From contig JBBRVU010000029.1 in the NCBI GenBank assembly GCA_038246575.1, forward strand, positions 1-30,523: 30,523 bases of DNA, given 5' to 3'. This DNA comes from JACCUZ01 sp038246575 (lineage in GTDB: Bacteria; Actinomycetota; Actinomycetes; JACCUZ01). Numbering within the stretch: position 1 is the stretch's first letter; every line of letters starts with the position of its first letter. The notes under the pieces are model-generated. The model saw only the letters and a program-made list of their open reading frames with translations, ran no database searches and had not been told where the DNA came from. The translations under genes were made by a program, and so were the position numbers. Positions 14,375 to 22,931 of this stretch are shown piece by piece.

Positions 14375-16306
14375 CTAGATGGGCACAGGGGTCAGCTCGA
14401 TGCCGCCGGTCAGGATGCCAGCTAGCTCGTCAGCCGGCAGTGGTCGACAGAAGAGGTACCCCTGCCCGTGACCGCAACCCAGCGCCACGAGGGCTGCGAG
14501 GGTCTCCGGGTCTTCGATGCCCTCGGCGACGACAGTGAGACCCATGCGCTCCGCCAGGTCCAGGCTGGTGCGGACGATCGCGTCGGCCGTGCGGTCGTCC
14601 AGCATCCGTGCGATGAACGAGCGGTCGACCTTGAGTTCTCGGACCGGCAGGTCGGCGAGGTGCGCCATCGAAGTGAAGCCAGTGCCGAAGTCGTCGATGG
14701 AGACCTGCACGCCGAGGTCGACCATCCGGTCAAGGATCAGAGCAGCCTTGCGGGGATCAGTCATGACTGCGGTCTCGGTCACTTCGAGCTTGAGCAGGCC
14801 GGCCGGGACCCCTTCGCGCAGCAGGATCTCCTCGACAACTGCGGGCAGCGTCACGTCGAGCAAGCTTCGCGCCGAGATGTTGACTGACACGGGGACGGCG
14901 TGGCCAGCGACCTGCCAGATCCGGGCTTGCCGCACTGCAGCTGCCAGGACATACCGGGTCAGCGGGTGGATCAGGCCGGTGGACTCGGCCAGTGGGATGA
15001 ACTCCAGCGGGCTCAGAAGGCCCTCTGTCGGGTGCTGCCACCGCACCAGGGCCTCGACGCCTGTGACCTTCCTATCGGCCAGGCGCACGATCGGCTGGTA
15101 GTTCAACACAAGCTGGTCTTCCGACATGGCCTCGCGTAGCTTGCCGAGCAGCTCGAGACGGCGAGTGGTGTTTCCATCGAACGAGGCGTCGTAGACCGCG
15201 TGCGTCGCGCCGCCCGCCTTGGCTTCGTACATCGCGACGTCCGCCCGCTGCATCAGAGTCGCGGCGTCCGAGCCGTCCCGAGGTGCTATGGCGACGCCGA
15301 CGCTGCCCTCGACCTGCAGTGCGAGGTTGCCGAGGGTGAACGGCCGACTCAAGGCTGAGGTCAACCGCCTGGCCGTCTCCCCGGTGTCGTCCACGCTCGA
15401 CCCGGGTCGCGAGATCAGGACGCCGAATTCGTCACCTCCGAGGCGGGCGACCACGTCCCCTGCGCCTAGCACCGTCTCCAGACGCTGTCCGATCAGCCGC
15501 AGCAGGTCGTCTCCAACATGGTGCCCGAGACTGTCGTTCACGTCCTTGAAGCGGTCGAGGTCCAGCAGCATCACGTCGATCTCAGCGCCCGGTCCGGACC
15601 TAGCGAGCGCGGCCGTGACCATATCCAGGAAATGCTGACGGTTGGCGAGCCCGGTGACGGGATCATGCTCCGCCTGCCATTGCACGCGGGCGCGATGCCG
15701 AGCAAGCGAACGCAGGAGCAATGCCAACAGCAGCAACCCGAGCCCGAAAACGCCCAGCGTCGCCCAGAATACGGCGCGTTCGGTCTTCCGCAGCGACTCC
15801 AGCGTCGTCAACGCCTGCTGGTGATGGACATCCGCCGCCTTGGTGACGACGTCTTCGATGGCGGCGAAGGTGGGGTCCACCTCTTCGCTGTCGATGCTCA
15901 GCACGTCGGCGGACCGACCTTCGTCGACGGCAAGGAAAAGTCGGCCGATAGCCGCAAGGTAGCCGCTCTGCTGACCGGTGACCTCCGCGACGAGCGTTCG
16001 GTCCCCCTCGTTGCCCACCTCGTTGACATGTCCGAGGGCGCCGGCCAGATCAGACTGGGCCGTCTCGAACCGGATGCGGACGTCAGGCCCAGGCTCGAGC
16101 CGATACTTACGCTCCAGCGACTCAAGGCTGGCCACGGCACGTGCGGCGTCGGCATACGCTGCGGCGACCTTGTTGGCACGCAGCCCCGCTTCGGCCGCTG
16201 ACCGGGTTCGGTTCACGGACGACACGGAGAAGCTCGCGAGCAAAAGCATGACCGCGGCCAAGGCAATCGTGGCTGTGCGCGACTGCATGCGCAGACGATC
16301 GAGCAT
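14375..16306 (-). CDS. Membrane GGDEF-EAL cyclic-di-GMP turnover protein
   Basis: The 643-residue protein has a first membrane helix (about 12-31), an extracytoplasmic helical sensor region of roughly 145 residues, a second helix (AVFWATLGVFGLGLLLLALLL), then GGDEF and EAL domains. The diguanylate cyclase motif is intact (ARLGGDEFGVL); the inhibitory RxxD site is not visible because the arginine position reads Gly (GAGD). The phosphodiesterase residues also look intact: EAL in GVEALVRW, NISARSL, EVTET, SIDDFGTGF, LKVDRSFI, AEGIED and GQGYLF. Both activities are therefore possible. The ATG at 16306 is chosen for the GGAGG 7 bp upstream. Signal unknown. Confidence 0.93.
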   Translation of the reverse strand: MLDRLRMQSRTATIALAAVMLLLASFSVSSVNRTRSAAEAGLRANKVAAAYADAARAVASLESLERKYRLEPGPDVRIRFETAQSDLAGALGHVNEVGNEGDRTLVAEVTGQQSGYLAAIGRLFLAVDEGRSADVLSIDSEEVDPTFAAIEDVVTKAADVHHQQALTTLESLRKTERAVFWATLGVFGLGLLLLALLLRSLARHRARVQWQAEHDPVTGLANRQHFLDMVTAALARSGPGAEIDVMLLDLDRFKDVNDSLGHHVGDDLLRLIGQRLETVLGAGDVVARLGGDEFGVLISRPGSSVDDTGETARRLTSALSRPFTLGNLALQVEGSVGVAIAPRDGSDAATLMQRADVAMYEAKAGGATHAVYDASFDGNTTRRLELLGKLREAMSEDQLVLNYQPIVRLADRKVTGVEALVRWQHPTEGLLSPLEFIPLAESTGLIHPLTRYVLAAAVRQARIWQVAGHAVPVSVNISARSLLDVTLPAVVEEILLREGVPAGLLKLEVTETAVMTDPRKAALILDRMVDLGVQVSIDDFGTGFTSMAHLADLPVRELKVDRSFIARMLDDRTADAIVRTSLDLAERMGLTVVAEGIEDPETLAALVALGCGHGQGYLFCRPLPADELAGILTGGIELTPVPI

Positions 16307-16470
16307 CGTGGCCCTCCGGCTGCGTGAACCGCGGGTCCAGCCCGCTTGACTTTCCTGGTCTAACGCGTACGGAGTGCGTCGACCTGCCACCGCGGGTCCT
16401 TGAGCGCGCATCGGCTTACGGTGCATGTGCACTAGTGACGGTGGTGGATGGACCGGGATCTCCCGGACGG

Positions 16471-18051
16471 CTAGCGGCGGCGGGTGCCGAAGATGCTGCG
16501 GGCGATCTCCCGGCCGACCACCGCCGCCGCGGAGCGGGCGGCCTGCTTGAACGCGCTGGACTCGAGCATCTTCTCTGCCGTCGAACGGTCAGCCTCGGGC
16601 GCGCGCTTGCGGGTCGTCGACCTCGACGCCTTCTTCTTCGCCGGAGCCGGCGCGGCGTCGTCCGGCGCATCGTCGGCCGTGGCCTTCTCCAGCCGGGCGG
16701 CCAGCCGCTCGTACGCCGAGTCGCGGTCGACAGCCTCGGCGTACTTGCCCCGCAGCGGCGAAGACGACACCGCGGCTGCGAGCACCGACGCGTCGGCGGG
16801 CGCCATCTTCGACTGCGGCGCCCGAAGCCTGGTCCAGGCAACAGGGGTCGGGGCCCCACGGTCGGAGAGCACCGTGATGACCGCCTCACCGATCCCGAGC
16901 TGGGTCAACACCTCTTCGAGGTCGTACGACGAGTTGGGGAACGTGGAGGCGGTTGCCTTGAGCGCCTTGGCGTCGTCGGGGGTGAACGCGCGCAGGGCGT
17001 GCTGCACCCGGTTGCCGAGCTGGGCGAGGACATCACCCGGGACGTCCTTCGGGGTCTGAGTCACGAAGAACACTCCGACACCCTTGGACCTGATCAGCCT
17101 GACGGTCTGCGCGATCGCGTCGAGGAAGTCCTTAGACGCGTCGTCGAAGAGCAGGTGCGCCTCGTCGAAGAAGAACACCAGCTTTGGCTTGTCGATGTCG
17201 CCGACCTCGGGCAGCTCCTGGAACAGGTCAGCGAGCAGCCACATCAGGAAGGTGGAGAACAGTCGCGGCCGGTCCTGCAGCTGGGGCAGCTCCAGCAGCG
17301 AGATGATGCCGCGGCCGTCGGCGTCGACGCGCATCAGGTCGGCAGTGTCGAACTCGGGCTCGCCGAAGAAGGCGTCGGCGCCTTGGTCCTCGAACGCGAT
17401 CAGCTCCCGGAGGATCACGCCTGCGGTGGCCCGGGACAGCCCGCCGAGCTCCTTCAGCTCGCCCTTGCCCTCGTCGCCGGTGAGGAAGGACACGACTGCG
17501 CGCAGGTCCTTGAGGTCGAGCATCGGCAGCCCGGCCTTGTCGGCAAAATGGAACACCAGGCCGAGGGAGGACTCCTGCACCTTGTTCAGGCCCAGCACCT
17601 TCGACAGCAGGGTCGGCCCGAACGAGGTCATGGTCGCGCGCAGGTTCACCCCGTCGCCCTGGCCGCCGAGCGCGAGCAGCTCGACCGGGCACCCGGTCGG
17701 CACCCAGGTCTGACCGACCTCGGTGGCGCGGGCGTTCACGCGCTCGCCGGGTTCGCCCGGCTCGGCCAGTCCCGACAGGTCGCCCTTGATGTCGGCGGCC
17801 ATCACCGGCACACCGGCCGCAGAGAGCTGCTCGGCCATCAGCTGGAGCGTCTTGGTCTTGCCGGTGCCCGTTGCGCCGGCCACCAGGCCGTGCCGGTTCA
17901 CCATCGCCAGCGGGATGCGCACAGCGGCCTCGGCCCTCGCGTCGCCGTCCACGACCAGGGCGCCGAGCTCGAGCGCCGGGCCGTCGAACGCGTAGCCCTC
18001 TGCAACGGCGACGACCGGGTCGCTGCTGTCGGCGGTCTTCTTGCTCGGCAT
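16471..18051 (-). CDS. HerA-like ATPase (DUF853 family)
   Basis: The 526-residue P-loop ATPase of the HerA/FtsK superfamily, DUF853 (YjgR-like), has HGLVAGATGTGKTKTLQ as Walker A (about residues 54-70), the family patterns VMAADIKGDLSGLA and FGPTLLSKVLGLN, and Walker B LVFFFDEAHLLFDDA with the following sensor-like FFVTQTPKDVP. The C-terminal 80 residues are an Ala/Lys/Arg-rich linker and a short conserved helix (GREIARSIFGTRRR). HerA proteins translocate DNA or protein; the role of DUF853 members is undefined. ATG start at 18051; the gene is divergent from tRNA-Ser(GGA). Confidence 0.9.
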   Translation of the reverse strand: MPSKKTADSSDPVVAVAEGYAFDGPALELGALVVDGDARAEAAVRIPLAMVNRHGLVAGATGTGKTKTLQLMAEQLSAAGVPVMAADIKGDLSGLAEPGEPGERVNARATEVGQTWVPTGCPVELLALGGQGDGVNLRATMTSFGPTLLSKVLGLNKVQESSLGLVFHFADKAGLPMLDLKDLRAVVSFLTGDEGKGELKELGGLSRATAGVILRELIAFEDQGADAFFGEPEFDTADLMRVDADGRGIISLLELPQLQDRPRLFSTFLMWLLADLFQELPEVGDIDKPKLVFFFDEAHLLFDDASKDFLDAIAQTVRLIRSKGVGVFFVTQTPKDVPGDVLAQLGNRVQHALRAFTPDDAKALKATASTFPNSSYDLEEVLTQLGIGEAVITVLSDRGAPTPVAWTRLRAPQSKMAPADASVLAAAVSSSPLRGKYAEAVDRDSAYERLAARLEKATADDAPDDAAPAPAKKKASRSTTRKRAPEADRSTAEKMLESSAFKQAARSAAAVVGREIARSIFGTRRR

Positions 18052-18152
18052 GCGCGTCTCCTGCGGCCGGCGGATCGGGCGACCAGCCTATGCCGGGCGG
18101 GCACCGCGCGGGCCGGTCGAGCGGGCCACGGCGCTCCGGTAACCTCGTCTGC

Positions 18153-18237
18153 GGAGGACTCGCCTAGTGGCCTAGGGCGCACGCTTGGAAAGCGTGTTGG
18201 GGGCAACCCCTCGCGGGTTCGAATCCCGCGTCCTCCG
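18153..18237 (+). tRNA. tRNA-Ser (anticodon GGA)
   Basis: The 85-nt type II tRNA has acceptor GGAGGAC/GTCCTCC, anticodon stem CACGC/GCGTG with loop TTGGAAA (anticodon GGA at 18187-18189), a long variable arm (TTGGGGGCAACCCCTC) and a T-arm with GGGTTCGAATCCC. Discriminator G; no encoded CCA. TAACCT at 18140-18145 is a possible -10. Confidence 0.97.
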
Positions 18238-18296
18238 CCCACATGGAGCCCCCGCGGCGTGAGCGCAGGCGCCCGCACTTCTGAGTAGCCGGGCTC

Positions 18297-18632
18297 ATGC
18301 TGGGCTCCGCGTCGGTCGACAACATGATCGTCATGACCGGATACGGGACAGAGGGCCAGGTCAGGACCCAACGACGCACGCGCGGTGCCGCACTCGTTGC
18401 CCTTGCGCTGTTCGCGCTGTCCGTGTGCGCCGCGGTGGCCGGCTTCCTGCTCACCGCGGTGTCCGCGTGCTGCGGCTCGCGGGACCCGAGCAACCCCACC
18501 TACGCGATCGCCGGGCTCGTCGTGGCTGGTGCGCTCCTGGTGGCGGGCATCGGGCTCTGGCGCCGAGCAGTCCGACATGCGCTCCTCGAACAGGCGCAAA
18601 CCGGGCCGTCGAGCCTATGCTCACCAAGGTGA
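18297..18632 (+). CDS. Small two-helix membrane protein
   Basis: The 111-residue product has two clear membrane segments (ALVALALFALSVCAAVAGFLL and YAIAGLVVAGALLVAGIGLW) joined by a short loop with CCGSRDPSNP. I do not recognise a family. The start could also be the ATG at 18324 (MIVMTGYGTEG); none has a good ribosome-binding site. Its last 16 bp overlap the next gene on the same strand, consistent with an operon with the VapB-like and LytR_C genes. Confidence 0.6.
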   Translation: MLGSASVDNMIVMTGYGTEGQVRTQRRTRGAALVALALFALSVCAAVAGFLLTAVSACCGSRDPSNPTYAIAGLVVAGALLVAGIGLWRRAVRHALLEQAQTGPSSLCSPR

Positions 18633-18925
18633 TTTTCAAGGCCGTCGGCGACCACAAGCCCTACCCGGACCACGGGTCGCGGCAGAGCTCATGGGGAGAC
18701 CTCTCCCCCACGCAGGTGCGCCTCGACCAGCTCATCACGACCAAGCGGGAGCTGGACCTCGATGTCCTCATGACCGAGGACTCGACCTACTTCGGTGACC
18801 TCTTCGCCCACGTCATCGAGTGGCGGGGCGAGCTCTACCTCGAAGACGGCCTGCACCGCGCAGTGCGCGCCGCGCTGCAGCAACGCACGGTCCTGCACGC
18901 CCGCATCATGGTCCTGCCGGACTGA
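18617..18925 (+). CDS. VapB-like small protein (orphan antitoxin-like)
   Basis: The 102-residue protein has the pattern of a conserved actinobacterial family usually labelled VapB-type antitoxin: PYPDHGSRQSSWGDLSPTQVRLDQLITTKRELDLDVL, with STYFGDLFAHVIEWRGELYLEDGLHRAVRAALQQR; described by residues about 14-50 and 55-92. No PIN-domain toxin lies beside it, so the antitoxin label rests on family naming only. The ParB/sulfiredoxin-like DGLHRAVRA motif suggests another biochemical role. The start is ATG 18617; GTG at 18629 is an alternative. It is followed 3 bp later by the LytR_C gene, a pairing that I recall from other actinobacteria. Confidence 0.8.
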   Translation: MLTKVIFKAVGDHKPYPDHGSRQSSWGDLSPTQVRLDQLITTKRELDLDVLMTEDSTYFGDLFAHVIEWRGELYLEDGLHRAVRAALQQRTVLHARIMVLPD

Positions 18926-18928
18926 CCG

Positions 18929-19486
18929 ATGAGCATGCTCACCCCGCGGGGCCACAGCGACGCGCGCCGCCGCCAAGGATCTGCGACGGGCATGCGCGTC
19001 CTCGTCGTGGTGCTGGCCATCGTGTCGATCGGGGCGGCGTCCTGGGTGGCGTGGACCTACTCCTCGAGTACGCCGGCGCGCAGTGCTGCCGCGCCCACCC
19101 CCAGCTGCCCGGCGCCCAGCCCGACCCCCACCGTCGTCGCCGCCGGTGAGATACGCGTCAACGTCTACAACGCGACCGACCGCCGTGGCCTCGCGTCGCG
19201 GGTCGCGCGCTCGCTCAAGCAGCGTGGCTTCCTGGTTCGAAGGGTCGACAACGACCCGGCGAAGCGCGCCGTCACCGGGGCCGCCGAGGTGCGCCACGGA
19301 CCCGCGGGCACCGATGCCGCTCGCACCGTCGCCGCGCAGGTGGGCACGGTCGTCCTCGTGCCCGACGAGCGCACCAATGCCTCCGTCGACCTGGCGCTGG
19401 GCGCCGGCTTCGTCCGGCTGCAGGCCGTCGACGTGGCATCGGCCGCAGCATCTCCGACGCCGGCGCCCCGGCCGTCCGGCTGCTGA
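18929..19486 (+). CDS. LytR C-terminal domain-containing membrane protein
   Basis: The 185-residue protein has one N-terminal membrane anchor (about residues 22-43, MRVLVVVLAIVSIGAASWVAW), a Pro/Ser/Thr/Ala-rich spacer, and a LytR_C-type domain (about 73-170) starting IRVNVYNATDRRGLASRVARSLKQRGF and ending VVLVPDERTNASVDLALG. In LytR-CpsA-Psr proteins this domain follows the phosphotransferase domain; here it stands alone, probably extracytoplasmic at the cell wall. Its role is unknown. ATG 18929 follows the VapB-like gene's stop by 3 bp. A second ATG at residue 22 would remove the cytoplasmic tail. Confidence 0.85.
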   Translation: MSMLTPRGHSDARRRQGSATGMRVLVVVLAIVSIGAASWVAWTYSSSTPARSAAAPTPSCPAPSPTPTVVAAGEIRVNVYNATDRRGLASRVARSLKQRGFLVRRVDNDPAKRAVTGAAEVRHGPAGTDAARTVAAQVGTVVLVPDERTNASVDLALGAGFVRLQAVDVASAAASPTPAPRPSGC

Positions 19487-19565
19487 GGCTGCACCGCGGA
19501 CAGCCGGCAGCTCCCGAACGTCGCGTGGCTACGCTGACCGGGAGTCGATCAGCGAGGTGAGCCCG

Positions 19566-21224
19566 GTGGAGAACCAGCAGCGGCCGCCAAAGGACGCCCT
19601 GCTGTCGCTGCAGGATCGGTTGCGCGGACTGCTCGAGGCGGTCGTCGGGTTCGCCGGCGACCTCGACCTCGACAGTGTGCTGCGGCGCATCGTGCGGGTT
19701 GCCTGCGAGCTCGCCGACGCCCGGTACGGCGCGTTGGGGGTGTTGGGCGCCGGACGCGACCGACGATTGCGCGAGTTCATCACGTACGGCCTCACGCCCG
19801 ATCAGCACGCCGCGATCGGTGACCTGCCGCGCGGCCACGGCATCCTCGGGCTCATCATCGATTCCCCAGAGCCCCTGCGGCTGACCACGCTGGGCGACCA
19901 CGCCCAGTCCTACGGCTTCCCGCCGAACCACCCGCCGATGACGACCTTCCTCGGGGTCCCGATCCGCATTCGGGACCAGGTGTTCGGCAACCTCTACCTC
20001 ACCGAGAAGCAGTCGGGTCACGGCTTTACCGACGACGACGAGGAGATCGTGATCGCTCTCGCTGCCGCGGCCGGCGTTGTGATCGAGAACGCCCGCCTCT
20101 ACGAGGAGGCGGCCCGGCGGCAGCGCTGGCTCGAGGGCGCCGCCGAGGTCGCCGCCGCGCTGCTCGGCCCGGCTCGTCGGGGGAAGGCGCTCGAGCTGAT
20201 GGCGCAGCGGGCGGTCGACGCCGCAGACGCTGACCTGGCGGCTGTGCTGCTACGACACGACGACGGCCGCCTCCTGGTGGACGGGGTCGCCGGATCGGTG
20301 TCCGACAACTTGCTCTCCACGCTGGTTCCGGTTGCGGGGACCGTGACCGGTGCCGCGCTGGAGGGAGCGCAACTGTTGATCGACGACGCCGACGGCGACG
20401 ACTGCCTGACCACCGCCGGGCTGGGCCCGCCCGACGGGTGGCCACCGATGGCCTCCGCCGTGCTTGTGCCGCTGCGCGCGGGTGGCCTGGTCGCTGGCGT
20501 CCTGCTGGTCGGCTGGTCAGCGGGCAGGGACGCGTTCGGCGAAGCGGACCTGCCGTTCGCGGTCGGGTTCGCCGAAAGTGCGGCGCTTGCGTTGCAGGTG
20601 GCCCGGGCCAACGAGGACCGCGGCCGGCTGGCCGTGCTGGAGGACCGCGACCGCATCGGGCGGGATCTGCACGACCTGGTGATCCAACGGCTGTTCGCGG
20701 TCGGCCTGACCCTCGACGGTGCATCGCGATTCCCTGACCGGGCCGAGGTCGACGCCCGGGTCGGGCGCGCCGTCGACGACATCGACGAGACCATCAAGGA
20801 GATCCGGCGCACCATCTTCGAGCTCGCGGTCCCGACGGTGTCGACGGATCTGCGCGCCGAGCTCGCGGTCGCCGTTGCGGCCGTGGTGCCTGTCCTGGGC
20901 TTCGAGCCGCGGCTCACGATGCAGGGCCCCGTCGACGCCGCCGTCCCGGACGCGCTGCGGGCGCACCTGCTGGCCGTCGCCCGAGAGGCCCTCTCGAACA
21001 TTGCGCGCCACGCCCACGCCACCGAGGCGGTCGTTGCCCTGGACGCCGGCGACGAGATCGCCCTCACCGTGACCGACAACGGCGTGGGCATGACGGGGAG
21101 CAACCGGCGCAGCGGACTGCGCAACCTCGCGGACCGGGCCGCGTCGCTCGGCGGGACCTTCGAGGTGCACCGGGCTGCCGCCGACGGCGGCACGGTGGTG
21201 GTCTGGCGAGTTCCTACTCGGTGA
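19566..21224 (+). CDS. DevS/DosT-like GAF-GAF histidine kinase
   Basis: The 552-residue soluble sensor kinase has two GAF domains (about 30-180 and 195-350), a HisKA_3 dimerisation helix with H369 in RIGRDLHDLVIQRL, and an HATPase_c domain (AREALSNIARHAHA, VTDNGVGM, SGLRNLADRA). GAF-A closely resembles mycobacterial DevS/DosT, including GFPPNHPPMTTFLGVP, where H122 corresponds to the haem-ligating histidine of those oxygen/NO/redox sensors; haem binding here is inferred. The GTG at 19566 is chosen because GAGGTGAG lies about 5 bp upstream. Its probable partner is the DevR-like regulator at 22932-23582. The end overlaps the convergent nitroreductase gene by 11 bp. Confidence 0.92.
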   Translation: MENQQRPPKDALLSLQDRLRGLLEAVVGFAGDLDLDSVLRRIVRVACELADARYGALGVLGAGRDRRLREFITYGLTPDQHAAIGDLPRGHGILGLIIDSPEPLRLTTLGDHAQSYGFPPNHPPMTTFLGVPIRIRDQVFGNLYLTEKQSGHGFTDDDEEIVIALAAAAGVVIENARLYEEAARRQRWLEGAAEVAAALLGPARRGKALELMAQRAVDAADADLAAVLLRHDDGRLLVDGVAGSVSDNLLSTLVPVAGTVTGAALEGAQLLIDDADGDDCLTTAGLGPPDGWPPMASAVLVPLRAGGLVAGVLLVGWSAGRDAFGEADLPFAVGFAESAALALQVARANEDRGRLAVLEDRDRIGRDLHDLVIQRLFAVGLTLDGASRFPDRAEVDARVGRAVDDIDETIKEIRRTIFELAVPTVSTDLRAELAVAVAAVVPVLGFEPRLTMQGPVDAAVPDALRAHLLAVAREALSNIARHAHATEAVVALDAGDEIALTVTDNGVGMTGSNRRSGLRNLADRAASLGGTFEVHRAAADGGTVVVWRVPTR

Positions 21225-22212
21225 CCGTCAGGATGTCGTCCACGCGGCGCCTGGGTGAGGGCCGCGGCAGTTCCTCGTCGCCCCCGGGGTAGCCGAGCCG
21301 CAGCACCATCTGCGCATGTCCGACGACCCCGAGCACGGAGTCGAGCCTGGCCCGGGTGTGGGGTGTCTCGAGCACCTGGGTCATCGGAGACGCGGCCAGA
21401 CCCTGCTCCGCAGCGGCCAGGATCAGCCGCCCGAAGCCCTGCCCCGCGGCGAGCCACGACCGCACATCGTCATGCCGGGTGCCCAGCACGACGACCAGCG
21501 GCCGCTCGACCGGCGGCGGATCCTCGCCCGACCCGGCGAACGGGAGGTCGTCCGCCGGCTCCGCGCGGAAGTCCCGCAGCCGGAAGTTCGACCCGCGCTC
21601 CGTAGGCTGCTCCCCCGGGAGCTGCGCCGTCGGGACACCTTCGACGGTGGTGTCCGCGGCTGTGGTCCAGCGACGCAGCTCCTCCCGGTACGCCGGGTCA
21701 GACAGCTGCAGGTCGTCGGCGCGGGCCAGCAGCACGGCGAGCTCCGGTGACTCCTCGTCCGTCACGACGCGAAGCCAGCAGCCCTCACTCTCCACGGCGG
21801 CACGCAGCCCATGGATCACCTCGTACGGAATGGTGCGGGTGGCGAACGGGCCGCGGCTGGTGCGTCGGCGCGCGATCGCCTCGGCCAGGTCACCCACGGG
21901 CAGCGACGCGACTGTCGTTCCGATCCGGATGTCGGCGAGGTGGTCGGGTTCGGCCGGGTCCGGCAACACGGCGATGTCTGCGGCACAACCCTCAGCTGCC
22001 GCTGCGACGCCGGCGAAGGACACCGCCGCCCCGCACGACAGATGCCGCGCCCGGCCGCTCGGATCGAGGACCGCGAGGCCACGGGACGGGTCCGTCCACA
22101 GCTCCAGGACGTTGTCGCCGCGAGCGACGAACCGCCACGGTTGGGTGTTGTGCACCGAGGGGGCCGATGCGGCCCCCTCGGCGATGCGGCGCAGAACGCC
22201 TTGGTCCACCAT
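21214..22212 (-). CDS. Acg-family nitroreductase-like protein
   Basis: The 332-residue protein matches the Acg (Rv2032-like) branch of the nitroreductase fold: an N-terminal APSVHNTQPWRF FMN-contact motif, DPSGRARHLSCGAAV, a middle ARRRTSRGPFATRTIP, and a C-terminal half with GQGFGRLILAAAEQGLAASPMTQVLE and VLRLGYPG. In mycobacteria, acg belongs to the DosR dormancy regulon and may sequester flavin rather than catalyse reduction. The ATG overlaps the stop of the upstream DoxX gene (ATGA), so both are likely made together and, given the box before doxX, under DevR control. Confidence 0.88.
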   Translation of the reverse strand: MVDQGVLRRIAEGAASAPSVHNTQPWRFVARGDNVLELWTDPSRGLAVLDPSGRARHLSCGAAVSFAGVAAAAEGCAADIAVLPDPAEPDHLADIRIGTTVASLPVGDLAEAIARRRTSRGPFATRTIPYEVIHGLRAAVESEGCWLRVVTDEESPELAVLLARADDLQLSDPAYREELRRWTTAADTTVEGVPTAQLPGEQPTERGSNFRLRDFRAEPADDLPFAGSGEDPPPVERPLVVVLGTRHDDVRSWLAAGQGFGRLILAAAEQGLAASPMTQVLETPHTRARLDSVLGVVGHAQMVLRLGYPGGDEELPRPSPRRRVDDILTVTE

Positions 22213-22796
22213 CACTTCAGGACGGGGTAGCGGCGGACGACTCCGAGCCGCTCCCATGCCCGACCCAGGCCCAGCGTGTGTCCGCTGGCCGTGAGGGCCA
22301 GGACAGCGAGGACGAGGGCGTAGATCAGGTGGTCGTCCATGAACGGATTGTTGGCCGGGGGAAGGACCGCGCTCCACATCATCACCAGCATGGCCGAGCC
22401 GGTCGCCGCAGCGATGCGCATCGCGACCCCAGCCACCAGGGCGATCCCGATGCCGGCCAGGCCGATCATGAACAACCAGTCCGCCCACGCGGCACCGGCG
22501 ATGCCGTTGTAGAAGCCCGCGAGTGGACCAGTGGGTGCGTTGGCGAGAAAGCCCTCGGTGGGGCTGCCGCCGTTGATCCAGGCGCCCTCGGAGGGGGTGG
22601 CGCGGCCGAGGCCGAACACCTTGTCGAGGAATGCCCAGAGGAAGACCCAGCCCAGGGCGAGCCGGGTGATCGCCAGGGTGAACCGGTAGGCCCGGTGCCG
22701 CGGGGTCTCCTCGTGCACGGGCTCTGCGAGGAAGGCGTCATCCGTGCGGAGCACAGGCCGATCCGTACTCGTGCGTGTGGGGGTGTGACCGGTCAT
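22212..22796 (-). CDS. DoxX-family membrane protein
   Basis: The 194-residue protein has a polar N-terminus (about 40 residues) and four predicted membrane helices, with RLALGWVFLWAFLDKVFGLG as first helix and typical DoxX features. A loop carries GGSPTEGFLANAPTGPLAGFY and the last part has NNPFMDDHLIYALVLAVLAL. DoxX proteins have been tied to thiosulfate:quinone oxidoreduction and membrane redox complexes; the electron donor here is unknown. The ATG at 22796 has AGGAGG 5 bp upstream, the best Shine-Dalgarno in this block. Coupled to the nitroreductase gene; a DevR-like box lies 66 bp upstream. Confidence 0.88.
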   Translation of the reverse strand: MTGHTPTRTSTDRPVLRTDDAFLAEPVHEETPRHRAYRFTLAITRLALGWVFLWAFLDKVFGLGRATPSEGAWINGGSPTEGFLANAPTGPLAGFYNGIAGAAWADWLFMIGLAGIGIALVAGVAMRIAAATGSAMLVMMWSAVLPPANNPFMDDHLIYALVLAVLALTASGHTLGLGRAWERLGVVRRYPVLK

Positions 22797-22861
22797 GGTG
22801 TCCTCCTGAGCTGGATTCCGACTGACACCTCCATCCTCGTGACGGCCGGACATGGTGCCCA

Positions 22862-22875
22862 GGGACGAAGGGCCC
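22862..22875. promoter_or_regulatory. Candidate DevR/DosR box before doxX-acg
   Basis: GGGACGAAGGGCCC fits the palindromic core GGGnC-N4-GnCCC of the DosR/DevR site, with one exact half (GGGAC). It lies 66 bp before the doxX ATG and beyond the devR stop, where an activator site would be expected. Confidence 0.5.
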
Positions 22876-22931
22876 GGTCGGCCGCTCCGAAAGGCACCAG
22901 CACGACAGGACCGACGACCAGACGCGTCGAC

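Noticed and set aside
16453..16466. Terminator after the HerA-like gene (CCGGG-ATCT-CCCGG)
   Set aside because: Only a 5-bp stem with no T-tract in very GC-rich DNA; too weak to call.
18617..18925. Toxin-antitoxin module
   Set aside because: No toxin (PIN domain) gene on either side; the neighbours are a membrane protein and a LytR_C protein.
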